Shown: positions 60,859-64,000 of the stretch, piece by piece | Position numbering within the stretch: position 1 is the first letter of the stretch | How the letters are laid out: every line of letters begins with the position of its first letter | DNA from: Actinophytocola sp044466355 | Lineage (GTDB): Bacteria; Actinomycetota; Actinomycetes; Mycobacteriales; Pseudonocardiaceae | Reading direction: 5' to 3' | NCBI RefSeq assembly: GCF_044466355.1 | Contig: NZ_JBITMQ010000019.1 | Location: forward strand, 136,740 to 200,739 | Length of the DNA: 64,000 bases | Translations under genes and position numbers: made by a program | Notes under the pieces: generated by a model | Seen by the model: the letters and a program-made list of their open reading frames with translations, nothing else | The model's database searches: none | What the model was told of the DNA's origin: nothing

Positions 60859-62178
60859 GTGGATGTGACGGTCGGAGACGTGGGTTCGGTACTGCGCATG
60901 CGGCGGCTGCCGCGCCGGGTGGCCGTGCTGTCGCTGCACACCTCGCCGCTGGAGCAGCCGGGCACCGGCGACGCGGGCGGCATGAACGTCTACATCACGC
61001 AGACCGCCACCCGCATGGCGCGCCGCGGCATCGCGGTCGAGGTGTTCACGCGGTCCACGTCGTCCGACCTGCCGCCGGTCGCGGAACTGGCGCCCGGCGT
61101 GCTGGTCCGGCACGTCACCGCAGGCCCGTACGAGGGCCTCGGCAAGGACGAGCTGCCCGCGCAGCTGTGCGCGTTCACCGCGGGCGTGCTGCGGGCGGAG
61201 GCCCGGCACGAACCGGGTCACTACGACCTCGTGCACTCGCACTACTGGCTGTCCGGCCAGGTCGGCTACCTCGTGCGGGACCGCTGGGGCGTGCCGCTGG
61301 TGCACTCCGCGCACACTCTCGCGAAGGTCAAGAACGCCGCGCTCGCCGACGGTGACACCCCCGAGCCACGCGGCCGGGAGATCGGCGAGCAGCAGGTCGT
61401 GGACGAGGCCGACCAGCTGATCGCGAACACCGACGTCGAGGCCGCGCAGCTCACCGACCTGTACGACGCCGCACCGGACAAGGTCCACACGGTGGCGCCG
61501 GGCGTCGACCTGGACCTGTTCCGTCCCGGCGACCGTGCGGCGGCCCGTGCGGCGCTGCGCATCGCACCGGACGCGACCGTGTTCGCGTTCGTCGGCCGCA
61601 TCCAGCCGTTGAAGGCGCCCGACGTGCTGCTCCGTGCGGCCGCCGAGCTGCTGGCACGGGGTGTGGTGGCGCGGGAACGCCTGGTCGTCCTGGTCGTCGG
61701 CGGCCCGTCGGGCACCGGGCTGGAGGCGCCGACCGCGCTGCAGGAGCTGGCCGCGACCCTCGGCATCGCCGACGTCGTCCGGTTCCTCCCGCCGCGCGGG
61801 GGCGCCGCGCTGCGGGACGTGTACCGGGCCGCGGACGTGGTGGCCGTGCCGAGCCACAACGAGTCGTTCGGGCTGGTCGCGCTGGAGGCGCAGGCGTGCG
61901 GTACGCCGGTGGTCGCGGCGGCGGTCGGCGGGTTGCCGGTGGCGGTGGCGAACCGGCGGTCGGGGCTGCTCGTCACTGGGCACCACCCGGCGACCTGGGC
62001 GTCCGCGCTGTCGCACGTGGCGTTGCGCCCGGACGTGCGTGCGTCGATGGGGGCCGGTGCCGTCGAGCACGCCGCCCGGTTCTCGTGGGACCGTACGACT
62101 GACGCGCTGGTGTCCGGGTACGCCGACGCCGCGAACGCGTTCCGGCGTGCGCTGTTCGAGACGGAGGTGGCGGTGTGA
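60859..62178 (+). CDS. mshA: D-inositol-3-phosphate glycosyltransferase
   Basis: A 439-residue GT4 enzyme that transfers GlcNAc from UDP-GlcNAc to 1L-inositol-1-phosphate, the first step of mycothiol synthesis. Diagnostic motifs: LEQPGTGDAGGMNVYI near 34-50, LVHSHYWLSGQVG near 120, SAHTLAKVKNAALADGD near 150, FVGRIQPLKAPDVLLRA near 237, and the retaining-GT acid-containing HNESFGLVALEAQACGTPVV near 335. GTG 60859 is 6 nt after the hydrolase stop. Overlaps ybjN-like gene by 4 nt. The order matches Rv0486. Confidence 0.95.
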   Translation: MDVTVGDVGSVLRMRRLPRRVAVLSLHTSPLEQPGTGDAGGMNVYITQTATRMARRGIAVEVFTRSTSSDLPPVAELAPGVLVRHVTAGPYEGLGKDELPAQLCAFTAGVLRAEARHEPGHYDLVHSHYWLSGQVGYLVRDRWGVPLVHSAHTLAKVKNAALADGDTPEPRGREIGEQQVVDEADQLIANTDVEAAQLTDLYDAAPDKVHTVAPGVDLDLFRPGDRAAARAALRIAPDATVFAFVGRIQPLKAPDVLLRAAAELLARGVVARERLVVLVVGGPSGTGLEAPTALQELAATLGIADVVRFLPPRGGAALRDVYRAADVVAVPSHNESFGLVALEAQACGTPVVAAAVGGLPVAVANRRSGLLVTGHHPATWASALSHVALRPDVRASMGAGAVEHAARFSWDRTTDALVSGYADAANAFRRALFETEVAV

Positions 62179-62672
62179 GTGACCTTCATGAGGTCATCGA
62201 GTCGGCTCTCGCGGAGCGGGAGCTGAAGTACACGAGCCCCGCGCCGGGCCGGTACTTCGTCACGCTGCCCGGCACGAAGAAGCTGCAGACCAACGTGTGG
62301 CTGCGGGTGAACCCGCACGCGCTGGTGATCGAGGCGTTCGTGTGCAGGCGGCCGGACGAGGCGCACGAGGACGTGTACCGGTTCATGCTGCGGCGCAACG
62401 CGAAGCTCTACGGGGTGGCGTACACGATCGACCAGCTCGGTGACATCTACCTCGTGGGGCGGGTCGCGCACGAGTCGGTGACGCCCGACGAGCTGGACCG
62501 GCTGCTCGGCCAGGTGCTCGAGGCGGCGGACGGGGACTTCAACACCCTGCTGGAGATCGGCTTCGCGTCGTCGATCCAGCGGGAGTACGAGTGGCGGGTG
62601 TCGCGGGGCGAGTCGCTCGCGAACCTGAAGGCGTTCGAGCACATGCTGACGCCGTCGACGCCCGAAGTTTGA
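62175..62672 (+). CDS. YbjN-domain protein (Rv0487-like)
   Basis: A 165-residue protein with the YbjN fold: SDLHEVIESALAERELKYTSPAPGRYFVTLPGTKKLQTNVWLRVNPHALVIEAFVCRRPDEAHEDVYRFMLRRNAKLYGVAYTIDQLGDIYLVGRVAHES. It is a chaperone-like or regulatory family that shares the type III secretion chaperone fold. GTG 62175 overlaps the mshA stop (GTGA). A conserved mshA neighbour in mycobacteria. A strong terminator follows. Confidence 0.92.
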   Translation: MSDLHEVIESALAERELKYTSPAPGRYFVTLPGTKKLQTNVWLRVNPHALVIEAFVCRRPDEAHEDVYRFMLRRNAKLYGVAYTIDQLGDIYLVGRVAHESVTPDELDRLLGQVLEAADGDFNTLLEIGFASSIQREYEWRVSRGESLANLKAFEHMLTPSTPEV

Positions 62673-62687
62673 TTTTGTATGCAGGTT

Positions 62688-62737
62688 CGCGCGGCGGCTC
62701 GGGCGAGGGGGGAGTCGCGATCCCGAGCCGCCGCGCG
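62688..62737 (+). terminator. Terminator after ybjN-like gene
   Basis: CGCGCGGCGGCTCGGG (62688-62703) pairs perfectly with CCCGAGCCGCCGCGCG (62722-62737), a 16-bp stem with an 18-nt loop, 15 nt after the YbjN stop. It ends the murB-to-ybjN transcription unit. Confidence 0.85.
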
Positions 62738-63102
62738 TTAGGTCCCGCCGCGTCGGAGCCCTGAGCGGGGGGCACCCATGGGAATCCGGGCGGGGTACGG
62801 CTCGGCAGGGGAGACGAGCCGTACTGCTGCCCTCTCGGATCAGGGAGTGCGTGGGAGCTGATCCGCAAGGGCGGTGTCAACCTGTCAGAAGTCGGGCGGT
62901 TACACAAGGCCACTAACCGTGCCGCTATGGGGTAATCGCGTTCCGTAGGTAACAATTCGGCCACGACCCTTACGACAAAGCTCGACGCAGCGTTGATTGG
63001 AGCACTCAGGTTGGCCCGAATGGGTGGCCCGAACGGTGTGGTTCCAATTTCTTCGGGAGTGCGACACCCAGACCCCCGGTTCCGTCTGGCAGGCTGCTCG
63101 AC
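62738..63102 (+). other. Structured leader/intergenic region before gpm
   Basis: Within this gene-free stretch GTACGGCTCG (62795-62804) pairs with CGAGCCGTAC (62815-62824), and GATCAG/CTGATC forms a second stem shortly downstream. The region carries the gpm promoter, whose position I cannot fix. I could not match it to a known riboswitch class. No coding frame is seen. Confidence 0.45.
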
Positions 63103-63864
63103 ATGTCTGGATCGATGCACGAATCCTCGGTGGGCACGCTGATCCTGCTTCGCCACGGCGAGAGCCTCTGGAACGCCGAGAACCTGTTCACCGGCTGGGT
63201 GGACGTGGCGCTGTCGGAGAAGGGCACGGCCGAGGCGCGGCGCGGCGGCGAACTGATGCGCGACGCGGGCCTGCTGCCGGACGTGGTGCACACGTCGGTG
63301 CTGCGCAGGGCCATCTCGACGGCGAACATCGCGCTGGACGTGGCTGACCGCCACTGGATCCCGGTGAAGCGCGACTGGCGCCTGAACGAGCGCCACTACG
63401 GCGCGCTGCAGGGCAAGAACAAGAAGCAGACGCTGCAGGAGTTCGGCGAGGAGCAGTTCATGCTCTGGCGCCGCTCCTACGACACCCCGCCGCCGCCGAT
63501 CGAGAAGGGCTCGGAGTTCTCCCAGGACGCCGACGTCCGGTACGCCGGCATCGACGCCCCGCTGGCGGAGTGCCTGAAGGACGTGGTCGCCCGCATGCTC
63601 CCGTACTGGGAGACGGAGATCGTCCCGGACCTGCGCGAGGGCAAGACCGTCCTGCTGGCCGCCCACGGCAACTCGCTGCGCGCCCTGGTCAAGTACCTGG
63701 ACCGCATCAGCGACGAGGCCATCGCGGGCCTGAACATCCCCACCGGCATCCCGCTGCGCTACGACCTGACGGAGAACCTGGAGCCGACCACCCCGGGCGG
63801 CACCTACCTGGACCCCACAGCAGCAGAAGCCGCCGCGGCAGCAGTAGCCAACCAAGGCCGCTAA
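63103..63864 (+). CDS. gpmA: 2,3-bisphosphoglycerate-dependent phosphoglycerate mutase
   Basis: A 253-residue glycolytic enzyme that interconverts 3- and 2-phosphoglycerate. The phosphohistidine motif LILLRHGESLWNAENLFTGWVDVALSEKG is near 13-40, the second catalytic block RDWRLNERHYGALQGKNK near 88-105 and the late His motif LLAAHGNSLRALVKYLDRIS near 183-205. Position after mshA-ybjN matches Rv0489 (gpm1), which in mycobacteria precedes senX3-regX3; that region is beyond the window. ATG 63103. Confidence 0.96.
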   Translation: MSGSMHESSVGTLILLRHGESLWNAENLFTGWVDVALSEKGTAEARRGGELMRDAGLLPDVVHTSVLRRAISTANIALDVADRHWIPVKRDWRLNERHYGALQGKNKKQTLQEFGEEQFMLWRRSYDTPPPPIEKGSEFSQDADVRYAGIDAPLAECLKDVVARMLPYWETEIVPDLREGKTVLLAAHGNSLRALVKYLDRISDEAIAGLNIPTGIPLRYDLTENLEPTTPGGTYLDPTAAEAAAAAVANQGR

Positions 63865-63867
63865 CCC

Positions 63868-63934
63868 CGCGAGTCGCGCCCCAGAACACCGCGAGTCGCG
63901 CGCGTCAACACACCGAGTTGTCGGTTTCGTGCAG
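63868..63934. repeat. Dispersed repeat related to the 26.7-kb hairpins
   Basis: CGCGAGTCGCG occurs at 63868-63878 and again at 63890-63900. CACCGAGTTGTCGGTTTCGTGCAG follows at 63911-63934, matching the left arm of the 26711-27080 units. The region starts 3 nt after the gpm stop; in the other copy it starts 9 nt after a stop codon. No complete right arm was traced. Confidence 0.8.
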
Positions 63935-64000
63935 GTGGGTGTGGGCGGCACCGACAACACACCAATCGTGGGTCCGCGCCTCGGCGGGTCTGGGGGGGCG

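Overview
The window is chromosomal DNA from a GC-rich filamentous actinomycete, most likely of the Pseudonocardiaceae (Lentzea/Saccharothrix/Actinosynnema type). The evidence is GC-saturated third codon positions, frequent GTG/TTG starts, dense 4-nt stop/start overlaps, a mycothiol gene (mshA), an XRE(DUF5753)/DUF397 pair, an SCO6745-family gene, and two gene blocks in the same order as in Mycobacterium: Rv0474-Rv0475(hbhA)-Rv0476, and Rv0481c-murB-lprQ-SDR-mshA-ybjN-gpm1. No tRNA, rRNA, CRISPR array, prophage or transposase was seen.

1-5.7 kb: an XRE/DUF397 regulatory pair cut by the left edge, then a compact lasso-peptide-like locus. It holds a divergent ABC exporter, a 46-residue precursor with a textbook lasso leader, and a short asparagine-synthetase-type cyclase. 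No leader-binding (B1) or protease (B2) gene is visible. Two decayed genes follow.

5.7-25.1 kb: an exopolysaccharide locus of twelve genes on the minus strand, with a thirteenth (a second nucleotide-sugar dehydrogenase) divergent from it. In transcription order the products are: nucleotide-sugar dehydrogenase, GT4, two Wzz-like proteins with kinase-like tails, AsnB-type amidotransferase, bi-domain oxidoreductase, heparinase II/III-like protein, beta-helix lipoprotein, methyltransferase, Wzy-like polymerase, GT4, nucleotidyltransferase. The bi-domain oxidoreductase carries six exact 93-bp in-frame repeats between its two catalytic domains.

25.1-45.4 kb: housekeeping and accessory genes. They include a Clp-N protein with a small HTH protein and a divergent PP2C-like protein behind a double operator, a YczE/MocR pair, an aminotransferase, a DUF445 protein, a CGNR protein with a kinase-like protein, a PadR-ABC-FtsX operon, two secreted esterases, an MFS transporter, and a GAF/PucR regulator with an MHS transporter.

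45.4-64 kb: the hbhA-like block, an SCO6745 protein behind two palindromes, an oxygenase/purU/mycothiol-enzyme operon, a TipA-like MerR regulator, an ADP-ribosylglycohydrolase, and the murB-LDT-SDR-mshA-ybjN-gpm block for cell wall and mycothiol synthesis.

Several non-coding elements stand out: three tandem 108-bp hairpins with exact 120-bp spacing (a relative lies after gpm), a 168-bp near-palindrome joining the ends of murB and the SDR gene, two copies of a composite element with paired DnaA boxes, and two strongly structured intergenic regions.
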